NCBI GenBank assembly: GCA_946059305.1
Contig: CAMGMU010000006.1
Span: forward strand, 1 to 53,503
Reading direction: 5' to 3'
Source of the DNA: an uncultured Bacteroidales bacterium
GTDB lineage: Bacteria; Bacteroidota; Bacteroidia; Bacteroidales; Paludibacteraceae
Length of the DNA stretch: 53,503 bases
Every line of letters begins with the position of its first letter. Position 1 is the first letter of the stretch. The position numbers and the translations under genes were made by a program. Below, piece by piece: positions 41,275 through 50,627 of the stretch. The notes under the pieces are model-generated. The model was not told where the DNA came from and ran no database searches. It saw only the letters and a list, made by a program, of their open reading frames with translations.

Positions 41275-42963
41275 ATGACAACGCCTTCGAGTAATATGAT
41301 TCAAATTTATTGTATCAATACAGAGCAGCATTATCTCGTTCCACGCGGAAGCAATCTGCTCGAGATATATGATATGATAGGGCTTCAACTGCCATACCGT
41401 GCTGTTGCAGCAAGGGTGAACTATCGTTTGGAAGACCTCAACTACTACGTTTATAAACCTAAAAATATAGAGTTTGTAGATATCTCGTGCGCAGCTGGCA
41501 TGCGCTGTTATGTACGTACATTAAGCATGGTACTGGCGGCCGCCATTCGTAAGAACTATCCAGATGCAGACCTACGCATTGAGCATCCCATATCCAAGGG
41601 GTATTATTGTCGTCTCCAATGGAGCGATGGTGAAGACCGTCTGCTTACGTCTGATATGGTTCGTCAGATTCAGAAGACAATGCACGAAATGATTGATGCA
41701 GACATCCCAGTCGTAGCTGAGGAGATCCGCATACAGGAGGCGACGGAACTCTTTAAGGAACGTACTGATGGCATAGAGTCCCTATTTAAGACCCTTGGAA
41801 ATCCATACGTTCGTTATTTCAAAATGGGCGACTACATTGATTATTATACGGATGTACTACTTCCATCTACTGGCTATCTCAATATTTTCGCTCTTGAACC
41901 ATACTTCGATGGCATGCTTCTGCGTATTCCAGCACGTCGCAAGCCCGACCACCTCGAAGAAGAGGTAATGCAAGATAAGATGTTCGGCATATTTTCTGAA
42001 TATGTAGGGTGGAACCGATTGCTCAACATATCCAACGTGGGTGAACTCAATACTGTCTGCAAAACAAAGTCAACCTTCAACATGATTAAATTAGCAGAGG
42101 CTCTTCATGAGAAGAAAGTGACGCAAATAGCAGATATGATTGCCAATCGGCCAGGTGGTCGTCCCAAGTTCGTATTGATTAGCGGTCCTTCTTCTTCGGG
42201 CAAAACCACATTTTCCAAACGATTGGCTATCCAATTGCTTGTTAACGGAATCAAACCCGTTACGATAGCAATGGATAATTACTTTGTCAACCGAGTTGAC
42301 ACGCCCAAAGATGAAAATGGAGAATACGATTTCGAGAATATCAACGCCATTGATTTAGATCTTTTCCGCTCACAATTGCAAGATTTGCTTGATGGGAAGG
42401 AAGTCTCTTTACCAACCTACAATTTTGAGGATGGTAAACGCTACTTCCTCGGCAATACACTCAAGATAGAAAAGGACTCTATCATCATTCTCGAAGGCAT
42501 TCATGCGCTTAACCCATCGCTCATCCCCAATATTCCTCGTCAGGCTACTTTCCGCATCTATGTGTCAGCACTCACTACAATAAATGTTGATAACCACAAT
42601 TGGATTCCAACTACGGATACGCGCTTAATTCGGCGCATTGTACGCGACTATCGCTATCGCAATTTCTCTGCACGAGAAACCATTGCAAGGTGCGAAAGCG
42701 TAATTAAGGGTGAAGAAAAATGGATTTATCCCTATCAGGAAAATGCAGATGTAATGTTTAATTCGGCGCTTATCTTTGAGCTTTCAGTACTAAAACGCCA
42801 TGCTGAGCCAATTCTAGCAGAGGTACCCAAATATTGTGCTGAATACTCAGAAGCCTATCGTCTGCTGAATTTCCTGGCATATTTCGAACCCATACCAGAA
42901 AAGGAAATTCCGCCAACCTCTATGCTCCGCGAGTTCGTGGGTGGCTCTTCATTCCGCTATTAA
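41275..42963 (+). CDS. Nucleoside kinase (uridine kinase-like) with ThrRS-like N-terminal region
   Basis: 562 residues. An N-terminal TGS-like segment (about 10-75) and a threonyl-tRNA synthetase editing-like (SAD) region (about 85-270) precede a P-loop kinase domain with ISGPSSSGKTTFSKRLA (about 302-318), DNYF (about 337-340) and ILEGIHAL (about 403-410). It probably phosphorylates uridine or cytidine. The function of the ThrRS-like half is unclear, but this architecture is widespread in Bacteroidota and Firmicutes. It lies 20 bases after the metallophosphatase gene. Confidence 0.88.
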   Translation: MTTPSSNMIQIYCINTEQHYLVPRGSNLLEIYDMIGLQLPYRAVAARVNYRLEDLNYYVYKPKNIEFVDISCAAGMRCYVRTLSMVLAAAIRKNYPDADLRIEHPISKGYYCRLQWSDGEDRLLTSDMVRQIQKTMHEMIDADIPVVAEEIRIQEATELFKERTDGIESLFKTLGNPYVRYFKMGDYIDYYTDVLLPSTGYLNIFALEPYFDGMLLRIPARRKPDHLEEEVMQDKMFGIFSEYVGWNRLLNISNVGELNTVCKTKSTFNMIKLAEALHEKKVTQIADMIANRPGGRPKFVLISGPSSSGKTTFSKRLAIQLLVNGIKPVTIAMDNYFVNRVDTPKDENGEYDFENINAIDLDLFRSQLQDLLDGKEVSLPTYNFEDGKRYFLGNTLKIEKDSIIILEGIHALNPSLIPNIPRQATFRIYVSALTTINVDNHNWIPTTDTRLIRRIVRDYRYRNFSARETIARCESVIKGEEKWIYPYQENADVMFNSALIFELSVLKRHAEPILAEVPKYCAEYSEAYRLLNFLAYFEPIPEKEIPPTSMLREFVGGSSFRY

Positions 42964-42977
42964 AACAATCAAGTCCA

Positions 42978-43424
42978 ATGAGAGAAAAATTGATAATAAT
43001 TATTCTGTTGCTCCTTCCTTCATATATGGTAGCGCAACAATATAAGGCATTAGAGAATGCCATGGTTGACCGCGTTCAAATTCATCAAGATTCGCTGATA
43101 ACCAAACTTCTTGAAGAAAAGATAGCAGGAGCCGAGAGCGAAACCATTGAAATATCTGGATTTCGCGTACAGATTTATTCCTCTAACAGCCAGCAGACTG
43201 CAAAAGCAGAAGCCTTCGAATTAGAAAAGAAAATCCTCGAAGAAGACCTTGAAGTGGAAGTACATGTGCTCTATACTCCTCCTTTTTGGAAAGTTCGCTT
43301 AGGAGACTTCCGAACACGAGATGAAGCCAACCTACTAAAAGCTGAAATCATCAAGCGTTTTCCTGAACTCCAAGGCGACACTTACGTAGTCCGCGATCAA
43401 ATCACGGTAAAAAATAACAACTAA
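42978..43424 (+). CDS. SPOR-domain protein
   Basis: 148 residues. A signal peptide (about 1-19, ending SYMVAQ) leads to a short helical region and a SPOR domain (about 62-140) with GFRVQIYSSNSQQTAKAEA and WKVRLGDFRTRDEA. SPOR domains bind denuded glycan strands, so it probably acts at the septum or on peptidoglycan. It sits 14 bases after the nucleoside kinase, within the long plus-strand gene block. Confidence 0.87.
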   Translation: MREKLIIIILLLLPSYMVAQQYKALENAMVDRVQIHQDSLITKLLEEKIAGAESETIEISGFRVQIYSSNSQQTAKAEAFELEKKILEEDLEVEVHVLYTPPFWKVRLGDFRTRDEANLLKAEIIKRFPELQGDTYVVRDQITVKNNN

Positions 43425-43456
43425 TATAGTTTTTCGGCCAAGTGCCATCATATGTC

Positions 43457-44047
43457 ATGGATTTACAAGCATTTACTCCCAACGAAGATATCACCAATCA
43501 AATCGGAGAATTAGTGAGCTTAGCACTACCCCTCATCGGTGAGGATCCAAATCGCGAAGGCCTTATTAAAACGCCTAATCGCGTAGGAAGAGCTTTTCAG
43601 TTTCTTACCAAGGGTTATCGTGAAGACCCGGTTGCAATTTTGCAAAGCGCCATTTTTAACGAAGACTGCGATCAAATGGTGGTAGTAAAAGATATAGAAT
43701 TTTATTCCCTATGCGAGCACCACCTGCTACCATTCTTCGGGAAAGTGCATATCGCCTATATTCCTAATGGCAAGATAACCGGCCTCTCCAAACTGCCGCG
43801 TGTAGTAGATGTGTTTGCTCGGCGTTTACAACTCCAAGAGCGCCTTACCAACCAGATAAAAGACTGCATTCAGCAGACCCTTCAACCACAAGGAGTGATG
43901 GTGGTAATAGAAGCAGAGCACATGTGCATGCAGATGCGTGGTGTGCAGAAAATGCACTCTATGACAGTTACTTCTGCATTCTCCGGAGTATTTGAAGAGC
44001 AACCAACCAGAGAAGAATTCATGAATCTCATCCGCATAAAGAACTGA
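43457..44047 (+). CDS. folE: GTP cyclohydrolase I
   Basis: First enzyme of tetrahydrofolate synthesis: GTP to 7,8-dihydroneopterin triphosphate. 196 residues from the ATG at 43457; a GTG at 43442 could add five. Catalytic and zinc residues are in [20 protein letters not shown] (Cys and His ligands), the second Cys in [11 protein letters not shown], and [15 protein letters not shown] is the N-terminal family block. folP of the same pathway lies at 48950, in another transcript. Confidence 0.96.
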   Translation: MDLQAFTPNEDITNQIGELVSLALPLIGEDPNREGLIKTPNRVGRAFQFLTKGYREDPVAILQSAIFNEDCDQMVVVKDIEFYSLCEHHLLPFFGKVHIAYIPNGKITGLSKLPRVVDVFARRLQLQERLTNQIKDCIQQTLQPQGVMVVIEAEHMCMQMRGVQKMHSMTVTSAFSGVFEEQPTREEFMNLIRIKN

Positions 44048-44078
44048 GTTCTCATATTTCAAACAAACATCGCTCAAT

Positions 44079-44627
44079 ATGGCACAAACAGAAATTCAGG
44101 TTCTCGACAAGACCTTTATCTCAGCTCTTTCTGCTGCTGAGATTGACGCAGCTGTAGATAAGGTAGCTCAGCAGCTCACCCGAGATTACGCTGATAAGAA
44201 TCCTATCTTCCTGATGATTCTCAATGGTTCGTTTATGTTCGCTTCCGACCTGCTGAAGCGCGCTACATTTCCCGCTGAAATGGCAAGTATCAAACTCTCA
44301 TCGTATGAAGGAATGCTTACTTCGGGGAAAGTACGCGAGGTCATTGGACTTACAGAAGATATTACGGATCGAAACGTAATTATCATTGAAGATATTGTCG
44401 ATACCGGTACTACCATGCACGGACTTATACCTGAGCTCAAGCGAAAAGGAGCCGCCTCTGTGGAGGTCTGCGCGTTTCTTCATAAACCAGAAGCGCTCAT
44501 ATTCGAAGATGCTCGGCCTAAATATATCGGTTTTGAAATTCATAATCTCTTCGTTATCGGTTACGGACTAGACTATAACGGATATGGACGAAATCTTCCC
44601 GAAATTTATATTTTGAAACAAGAATAA
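44079..44627 (+). CDS. hpt: Hypoxanthine phosphoribosyltransferase
   Basis: Salvages hypoxanthine and guanine with PRPP to IMP and GMP. 182 residues. The PRPP loop is intact, VIIIEDIVDTGTTMHGL (about 104-120), unlike that of the pyrE-like protein at 24300-24938. PIFLMILNGSFMFASDLLKR (about 44-63) and IGYGLDYNGYGRNLP (about 161-175) are the other type I PRTase blocks. It starts 31 bases after folE and 43 before adk. Confidence 0.95.
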   Translation: MAQTEIQVLDKTFISALSAAEIDAAVDKVAQQLTRDYADKNPIFLMILNGSFMFASDLLKRATFPAEMASIKLSSYEGMLTSGKVREVIGLTEDITDRNVIIIEDIVDTGTTMHGLIPELKRKGAASVEVCAFLHKPEALIFEDARPKYIGFEIHNLFVIGYGLDYNGYGRNLPEIYILKQE

Positions 44628-44670
44628 CAGCCCTATGGGCAGTACAAATAATTAAATTACATATACAGTT

Positions 44671-45249
44671 ATGACAAATATTATCCTTTGTGGTGCCCCG
44701 GGATGTGGCAAGGGCACACAATCTGAATTTATTGTAGAAAAATATGGTCTTACTCACCTCTCTACTGGCGACTTGATGCGCCATGAAGTAGCATCAGGCA
44801 GTGAATTGGGGCAACTGATTGAATCGTACACGAGTCAGGGTCAGCTTGTGCCAGACGATGTTACCATTCAGCTTCTTGAGAAACATATCGAGTCACTTCC
44901 GGCAGATACCAAAGGCTTGATTTTCGATGGTTTCCCACGTACTCTCAATCAAGCTGTTCAGCTTGAGCGTCTGATGAAGAAGCGCGGAGATAAGACCGCT
45001 ATCCTTATTGATATTAACGTTCCTGAAGATGAGATTATCCGTCGTCTTATAGAACGAGGCAAGACGTCTGGACGCTCAGATGATAACCTTGATACAATTA
45101 AGAAACGGTTAGTTGTATATCATGATCAAACACGTCCTGTAGATGACTATTATGAACTCATGGATAAGTATGTTCGCATCCAAGGATTAGGTACTATCTC
45201 CGGCATCTTCGGTAGAATTTCCCGAGTATTGGATAAAATCTACAAATAA
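44671..45249 (+). CDS. adk: Adenylate kinase
   Basis: Interconverts ATP + AMP and two ADP. 192 residues, the short form in which the LID is a brief loop (RGKTSGRSDDN, about 131-141). P-loop CGAPGCGKGTQ (7-17), AMP site STGDLMR (about 31-37) and DGFPRTLNQA (about 88-97) are all present. It follows hpt by 43 bases in the same block. Confidence 0.97.
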   Translation: MTNIILCGAPGCGKGTQSEFIVEKYGLTHLSTGDLMRHEVASGSELGQLIESYTSQGQLVPDDVTIQLLEKHIESLPADTKGLIFDGFPRTLNQAVQLERLMKKRGDKTAILIDINVPEDEIIRRLIERGKTSGRSDDNLDTIKKRLVVYHDQTRPVDDYYELMDKYVRIQGLGTISGIFGRISRVLDKIYK

Positions 45250-45305
45250 TCTAAAGCGTTCATTAGGTATATTATCTTTTAAAGCAGCGTTCCAGAATAA
45301 CATAT

Positions 45306-46565
45306 ATGCCCTCAGCTAATTTTATAGACTACGTAAAAATATTCTGTCGTTCCGGCAAAGGCGGAGCAGGCAGTCTGCATTTCCATCGAGCAAAATATGT
45401 ACCGAAAGGTGGTCCTGACGGTGGCGATGGCGGTCGCGGTGGCCATATTATCCTCCGCGGCAATAGAAATTTGTGGACGTTACTCCACTTAAAATACCAG
45501 CGCCATATATTTGCAACCGATGGTGGTCGTGGTGGTGAGTCAAGGTCGTTCGGAAAAGATGGTGAAGACCGCATTATCGAAGTTCCTTGCGGCACAGTGG
45601 TGTATGACGGTGAAACGGGCGAATATCTATGCGAAGTTAAAGAGCACAAACAAGAGATAGTATTACTTAAGGGCGGACGCGGAGGTTTGGGTAATTGGCA
45701 TTTCCGCACAGCTACCAATCAAGCACCACGCTATGCCCAACCCGGGGAACCTTGCGAGGAGCGGACGATAATTCTCCAACTGAAAATGCTGGCAGATGTG
45801 GGGCTTGTAGGATTCCCCAACGCAGGCAAATCCACGCTCCTTTCTGTTGTCTCTGCAGCCAAACCAGAGATAGCAGACTATCCTTTCACCACGCTAACGC
45901 CTCAACTTGGGATTGTCCCGTATAGAGATGAACAATCATTCTGCATGGCAGATATACCAGGTATTATAGAAGGAGCTGCAGAAGGAAAAGGACTTGGCCT
46001 TAGATTCCTCCGCCATATAGAGCGAAACGCAGTGCTGTTATTTCTTGTTCCAGCCTGTACGTACGACTTAGAGGGCGGAATAGGTACCCCTGAAGCCATT
46101 TTGCGTGAATATGAGATTCTCTTAAATGAGCTTCGGAAATACAATCCCCAGCTTCTATCTAAAGCACGCGTATTGTCGATTTCAAAATCAGACACAGTAC
46201 CAGAGGAGACGCTCACTGCGCTTTGCACATATTTCCGCGAACATCCCATTTACAACCACGAAGCACCCGAAGCCACAGATGAATGGGGAGGCACTGGACC
46301 AGCTATTGTTCCTGTAAGGATTTTCTCTTCTGCCACGCACCAAGGCATTGATGAACTCAAAGATGCAATATGGACAGAGCTCACTAAAGAGTGCAATCAA
46401 GTGCTGGAAATATCCCATCTTCCTATTGATATACAGGTCATTGAGAAGGATGAGCAACCTGAAGAAGAACAACCCCAAACCATTTACATAAATGAAGTAG
46501 ATGAAGAATGGGATCTTACCAAATACAAAGGTATTGGATGGGATGACACTACTTCTGAGGAGTAA
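45306..46565 (+). CDS. obg: GTPase Obg (ribosome assembly)
   Basis: 419 residues. The N-terminal Gly-rich Obg fold (about 1-160) contains GKGGAGSLHFHRAKYVPKGG and GGRGGLGN. The G domain shows GFPNAGKSTL (G1), DYPFTTLTPQLG (G2), DIPGIIEG (G3) and SISKSD (G4, with Ser in place of the usual Asn). The acidic C-terminal extension (about 345-419) ends in a run of Glu/Asp. It assists 50S assembly and stress responses. Last gene of the plus-strand block, followed by a bidirectional terminator. Confidence 0.95.
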   Translation: MPSANFIDYVKIFCRSGKGGAGSLHFHRAKYVPKGGPDGGDGGRGGHIILRGNRNLWTLLHLKYQRHIFATDGGRGGESRSFGKDGEDRIIEVPCGTVVYDGETGEYLCEVKEHKQEIVLLKGGRGGLGNWHFRTATNQAPRYAQPGEPCEERTIILQLKMLADVGLVGFPNAGKSTLLSVVSAAKPEIADYPFTTLTPQLGIVPYRDEQSFCMADIPGIIEGAAEGKGLGLRFLRHIERNAVLLFLVPACTYDLEGGIGTPEAILREYEILLNELRKYNPQLLSKARVLSISKSDTVPEETLTALCTYFREHPIYNHEAPEATDEWGGTGPAIVPVRIFSSATHQGIDELKDAIWTELTKECNQVLEISHLPIDIQVIEKDEQPEEEQPQTIYINEVDEEWDLTKYKGIGWDDTTSEE

Positions 46566-46593
46566 CGCAGGTACTATTCTAACTCATAACAAA

Positions 46594-46626
46594 CAAATTA
46601 TCCCGCTCAATGAGCGGGATAATTTG
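46594..46626. terminator. Bidirectional terminator between obg and gcvH
   Basis: A near-perfect palindrome, CAAATTATCCCGCTCA (46594-46609) with TGAGCGGGATAATTTG (46611-46626). It separates the convergent obg and gcvH genes. Confidence 0.85.
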
Positions 46627-46648
46627 TTGTATATCAATATGAGATGTA

Positions 46649-47026
46649 TTATCCGATAAATGCTTCGTAAGCAGCAGCGTCCATAAGCTTATCAAGTTCA
46701 GCAGCATCAGCTACCTTTACCTTAATCATCCAACCTTCGCCATAAGGATCGTTGTTTACAAGTTCCGGCTGATCATTGAGTGCTTCGTTAAATTCAATAA
46801 CTTCTGCCGTAACAGGCATATTCAAGTCAGAAACAGTCTTAACGGCCTCGATACTACCGAATACTTCGTTCATACCAATGGTCTCACCAACAGTGTTAAC
46901 GTCAACGAAAACGATCTCACCGAGCTCAGACTGTGCATAGTCAGTAATACCTACATAAGCCTCATCGCCTTCTACGCGAATCCACTCATGATCTTCAGTG
47001 TACTTCAGATTTGTGGGGAAATTCAT
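46649..47026 (-). CDS. gcvH: Glycine cleavage system H protein
   Basis: Carries the lipoyl arm of the glycine cleavage complex. 125 residues, the normal size. The lipoylated Lys lies in [16 protein letters not shown] (about 57-72), and [20 protein letters not shown] (8-27) and [12 protein letters not shown] are family blocks. The P, T and L proteins are not in the window. It lies 85 bases after the GldJ/K-like gene; a hairpin occupies that gap. Confidence 0.96.
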   Translation of the reverse strand: MNFPTNLKYTEDHEWIRVEGDEAYVGITDYAQSELGEIVFVDVNTVGETIGMNEVFGSIEAVKTVSDLNMPVTAEVIEFNEALNDQPELVNNDPYGEGWMIKVKVADAAELDKLMDAAAYEAFIG

Positions 47027-47066
47027 AATGGTGAAAGATTTTATTATTTGTTAAGTTATAATGCTT

Positions 47067-47094
47067 CTGCCGCCCACATCAAAGCAGGCGGCAG
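47067..47094. terminator. GC-rich hairpin between the GldJ/K-like gene and gcvH
   Basis: CTGCCGCC (47067-47074) pairs with GGCGGCAG (47087-47094). The T-rich tail (TAATTTTT) lies on the plus side, so as a minus-strand terminator it is weak. It may be a processing or partial termination site between the two genes. Confidence 0.45.
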
Positions 47095-47111
47095 TAATTT
47101 TTCGTTATAGA

Positions 47112-48740
47112 TTATTTCTTCTCGCTACCATTGTCAATTTGATTACCAACAGTGGACATTGCACAGCGGAATCCGATGGTTGACATAGCCTGATTCTGAT
47201 CCAGGAAACGACGTGTCGTGGGGTTCAACCAATAGATACGATCCTTCCAAGAACCACCTTTGTAAACACGCGTATTCTTTGTGATGCGCGGAGCCAAAAT
47301 ATCAGTCGGATCATACTTAATGCTACCCTCGCCTTCTCCAAGCAGGTTGAGTGCAGCAACCGTATCAAGCGGGTAATCGGTATCGATAAGCGAAGCAAAG
47401 TCACCATCTTTCCAATCGCGCTTATCGTCCTCACTTGCCCAAGTCGTCTTCACGCGACCGAGGGAATCAAGTACATAAACGGTCTTACCCTCTTCGTTGA
47501 CTTCCGTTACTGGTTTCATATAAATATTACCGCGGAAACTGTTGTATTCAGAAGTCTCTTGATTGGTGGTCTCTCGATATACATCAAGCACCCATTCGTT
47601 TACGTTACCTGCCATATTGTACAAACCAAAATCATTGGGATCGTATTCGTCAACAGGTGCAGTGATAACATAGTGGTCGTTAAGATTACCGCTTGTACCC
47701 ATCATATCGCCTCGACCTCTTACGAAGTTAGCTTGGAACTGCCCACGACCTTTCTTATTCAGGTTACGAGGGTGATAACCTTGCCAAGGATACAGTTTAC
47801 CTTCAATCGTAAGACCATCCTCACCAGCAATCGGCGCAAACGCAGCAAACTCCCATTCAGCCTCAGTAGGCAAACGGTATCCTACAACAAGAATGCCATC
47901 AGCACGATTCACCTTACGATCGTTACCATACATGTCCGTCTTCGGTTTCTTTCCAAACTCGGGATTATATTGATCCGAATAAAGATATTTAGCGGTATTG
48001 AACACAAACTGATCGCGGATATATTCAAACGGTACCGTATATAAGGTCGTAGTCGTGGTAGGATCTTCGGGGTTCACCACTTCTTTATCGTCCATGTAAT
48101 ATCCAGGATGCATCTCTTCCCAATCGTTGCGTACGTCATCTTCATACGTAGGCTCCAAATCGGCAAAATTCGGGATAGCAATATTTCCGCTCTTGATAAG
48201 CGCAAGTTCATTAACGCGGTCCGTACGCCAAGAGCAATAATCCATAGCCTGCTCCCAGGTAACACCTACAACGGGATAGAAACTGAAAGCGGGGTGACGG
48301 AAATAATACTGCTCATACGGCTCGTTGTAAGCCATCTCCTCACGCCAAACAGTGGTGTCAGGAAGTGCAGCACGTACGAGTTCGGGAGCTGACTGTCCAA
48401 ACACAACCTCCAACCAGTGCGTATATTCGCGCCAGTTAAGGTTGCTAACCTCATACTTGTCCATGTAGAATGAACTAACGGTCAAAGAGCGGCGTGAATT
48501 GTTGCGAGGAGCCGTTACGAACTCATCGTTCTCACCGATAGTAAAGGTACCACCCTGAATGGCCACCATGCCTACCGGATTCACATTGCCAACACCTTCG
48601 ATTGCTTCAAAATTTGTGGTCTTCTCATCAAAATAGTTCCAACCTGTAGTATTGGAGGTTTTCGTGTTCAATTCGCGACTTGAACATGCCACCATTAGTA
48701 CTGCGAGAGCAACTAAAAAGATATTACCTGCGTGTCTCAT
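47112..48740 (-). CDS. GldJ/GldK-like lipoprotein with formylglycine-enzyme (SUMF1) fold
   Basis: 542 residues. A lipoprotein signal (MRHAGNIFLVALAVLMVACS) gives Cys19. The SUMF1-like domain has GMVAIQGGTFTIG, SSFYMDKYEVSN, GVTWEQAMDYCSWR, YRLPTEAEWEFAA, NMAGNVNEWVLDVY and IGFRCAMS. The sequence between these blocks, including RAALPDTTVWREEMAYNEPY, resembles GldJ/GldK of gliding and type IX secretion, in which the fold is structural, forming outer-membrane rings. Catalytic Cys pairs of true sulfatase-activating enzymes are not evident. ATG 48758 is an alternative start. No other secretion genes are adjacent. Confidence 0.75.
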   Translation of the reverse strand: MRHAGNIFLVALAVLMVACSSRELNTKTSNTTGWNYFDEKTTNFEAIEGVGNVNPVGMVAIQGGTFTIGENDEFVTAPRNNSRRSLTVSSFYMDKYEVSNLNWREYTHWLEVVFGQSAPELVRAALPDTTVWREEMAYNEPYEQYYFRHPAFSFYPVVGVTWEQAMDYCSWRTDRVNELALIKSGNIAIPNFADLEPTYEDDVRNDWEEMHPGYYMDDKEVVNPEDPTTTTTLYTVPFEYIRDQFVFNTAKYLYSDQYNPEFGKKPKTDMYGNDRKVNRADGILVVGYRLPTEAEWEFAAFAPIAGEDGLTIEGKLYPWQGYHPRNLNKKGRGQFQANFVRGRGDMMGTSGNLNDHYVITAPVDEYDPNDFGLYNMAGNVNEWVLDVYRETTNQETSEYNSFRGNIYMKPVTEVNEEGKTVYVLDSLGRVKTTWASEDDKRDWKDGDFASLIDTDYPLDTVAALNLLGEGEGSIKYDPTDILAPRITKNTRVYKGGSWKDRIYWLNPTTRRFLDQNQAMSTIGFRCAMSTVGNQIDNGSEKK

Positions 48741-48776
48741 ATAATTAAAATTATGCATATTTTCAATTTCAGTTTG

Positions 48777-48784
48777 CAAAGTTA
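48777..48784 (-). promoter_or_regulatory. -7 box upstream of the GldJ/K-like gene
   Basis: Minus-strand TAACTTTG (48784-48777). The -33 side is not clear at the usual spacing. Confidence 0.5.
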
Positions 48785-48873
48785 CGAAAAATTTCTCAAA
48801 AAGGCTAACTTTTCTTCGAAAAAATGCGAAAAAAATGCAAATTTCTCTAAAAAACCACTTTTTTTCGGCTTTT

Positions 48874-48905
48874 TTTGTTGTTTTCGGCTTTTTTTTGTAC
48901 CTTTG
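48874..48905 (+). promoter_or_regulatory. Promoter of the folP-cdaA-metG unit
   Basis: TTTG (48874-48877), 20 bases, TACCTTTG (48898-48905). It leaves a leader of under 40 bases to the folP ATG. Confidence 0.85.
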
Positions 48906-48949
48906 CAGTCGCAAAGAAAAAAGTACTCACTCAATAGGATTGAATAATT

Positions 48950-49843
48950 ATGCAAGACCGAATAATCATGCAAGATCGGGAACTTCAGTTCAGCTCACCT
49001 CTTGTAATGGCGATACTCAATGTAACGCCAGATAGTTTCTCAGATACCGAGCACTTAATGGATATCAATTCTATCACAGCAGCAGCCGCTCGCGCACTCA
49101 CCCAAGGAGCCGACATCATCGATATAGGAGGTTGCAGCACACGTCCGAGTTCTGGCGCGGTTGACGAGACAGAAGAAATACGACGCGTTCGGCTCGGTGT
49201 TATAGCTGTACGCACAGCTTTTCCCAATGCAATCATCTCTGTAGATACGTTCCGCAGTAAGGTGGCAGAAGAAGCGGTAAATTGTGGAGCAGATATCATT
49301 AATGATATCTCTGGTGGAATGCTTGATCCGGAAATGTTTACCACTGTAGCTCGCTTGCATACACCTTATATTCTCACGCATACGCGCATGCAACATTTTG
49401 CTCCGCAAGAGCCCTTCCTCGATGGGCAGATAGGTACGCATGCGCCCTTCTTTGAAGGACATGTGTCGGCCGAAATGCCCTCCACCGGAGATATAATAGA
49501 AGACATGCTCAACTTCTTCAGAATCCGCATTGACCAACTCCAGCAACTTGGAGTAACCGACATTATCATCGACCCAGGCTATGGATTTGGAAAGACCCTT
49601 GAGCAGAACTACGAGATTCTCCGGCGACAGGCAGAATTGTTGGTGCTCGACAAACCGCTTCTTGCAGGTGTTTCGCATAAATCAATGATTTATAAGCCGC
49701 TCAACGTGGCACCTTACGATACGCAAATTGGTACGGCAGCCATCAATATGATGGCGCTTCATAATGGCGCACATATATTGCGCGTTCATGAAGTAAAAGA
49801 TGCCAAGCAACTGATTAAGCTCCACTCATTATGCCAAGCATAG
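48950..49843 (+). CDS. folP: Dihydropteroate synthase
   Basis: Joins p-aminobenzoate to 6-hydroxymethyl-7,8-dihydropterin pyrophosphate in folate synthesis; the sulfonamide target. 297 residues. Barrel motifs: VMAILNVTPDSFSD (19-32), DIIDIGGCSTRPSS (about 55-68), DTFRSKVAEEAV, NDISGG, DPGYGFGKTLEQNYEILR and AGVSHKSMI. Either the ATG at 48950 or the one at 48968 (both followed by the same CAAGAYCG bases) could be the start. The end overlaps cdaA by 13 bases. Confidence 0.95.
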   Translation: MQDRIIMQDRELQFSSPLVMAILNVTPDSFSDTEHLMDINSITAAAARALTQGADIIDIGGCSTRPSSGAVDETEEIRRVRLGVIAVRTAFPNAIISVDTFRSKVAEEAVNCGADIINDISGGMLDPEMFTTVARLHTPYILTHTRMQHFAPQEPFLDGQIGTHAPFFEGHVSAEMPSTGDIIEDMLNFFRIRIDQLQQLGVTDIIIDPGYGFGKTLEQNYEILRRQAELLVLDKPLLAGVSHKSMIYKPLNVAPYDTQIGTAAINMMALHNGAHILRVHEVKDAKQLIKLHSLCQA

Positions 49844-50595
49844 GAATTAAAGATATTATTGATATTCTGCTGGTAGCATCGCTGATGTTCGGCTTCTTCC
49901 GTCTGCTTCGCCGCAGCGGAGGCACCAACTTATTTTGGGGTATTCTGCTATTGGTTGTTGTTTGGTTTCTGGTGGATGGCGTGTTCCGTTTGGAAATGAC
50001 AGGAACCTTGCTGGACTCCATTTTTTCAGTAGGAATGCTCGGACTGATCGTCATTTTTCAAGAAGAGCTCCGCAGTTTCATCTACCGCTTAGGAGCTCGC
50101 TTGAACCTGACATCAGGCTTCAAACGTTTCATATCCAAAGAGCAAAAACATCAAGACAAATCGGCCGAACAGATTGTACGCGCTTGCAACAACATGCAAA
50201 AAAGTTGCACAGGAGCACTCATCGTAATTGAAGGAAACGAGTCGCTTCGGGAGTATATTGACACGGGCGAAACGCTCGATGCTCGTGTATCAACACGACT
50301 GATAGAGAACATTTTCTTCAAAAACACACCCCTCCACGATGGTGCCTTGATAATATCCAAGGGTCGCATCGTAGCAGCCGGCTGCATCTTGCCGGTATCC
50401 AAAGATGTGACCATTCCGCAGCACTATGGCCTTCGCCATAGAGCAGCACTCGGGCTGGCAGAGCGAACAAGCGCATTGTGCATCATCGTGTCAGAAGAAA
50501 CAGGTAGAATTTCAGTCGCCTCTGCAAGCACCATTCGAGAAGTCAGTCCGCAAGCGCTCACGTCTATTCTCAGCGAATTCCTAAGTAAGCAATAG
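49831..50595 (+). CDS. cdaA: Diadenylate cyclase CdaA
   Basis: Makes the second messenger c-di-AMP from two ATP. 254 residues. Three membrane helices (about 7-22, 33-50 and 63-78) anchor a cytoplasmic DAC (DisA_N) domain at about 95-245, with the active-site motifs LHDGALII (DGA) and LRHRAALG (RHR). It is the CdaA type and not DisA. Its start lies inside the folP end, so the two are translationally coupled; pairing folP with cdaA is common in Bacteroidota. Confidence 0.93.
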   Translation: MPSIGIKDIIDILLVASLMFGFFRLLRRSGGTNLFWGILLLVVVWFLVDGVFRLEMTGTLLDSIFSVGMLGLIVIFQEELRSFIYRLGARLNLTSGFKRFISKEQKHQDKSAEQIVRACNNMQKSCTGALIVIEGNESLREYIDTGETLDARVSTRLIENIFFKNTPLHDGALIISKGRIVAAGCILPVSKDVTIPQHYGLRHRAALGLAERTSALCIIVSEETGRISVASASTIREVSPQALTSILSEFLSKQ

Positions 50596-50627
50596 TCTCA
50601 CAAAAGAAAAAATTAATCAAAAACAAT

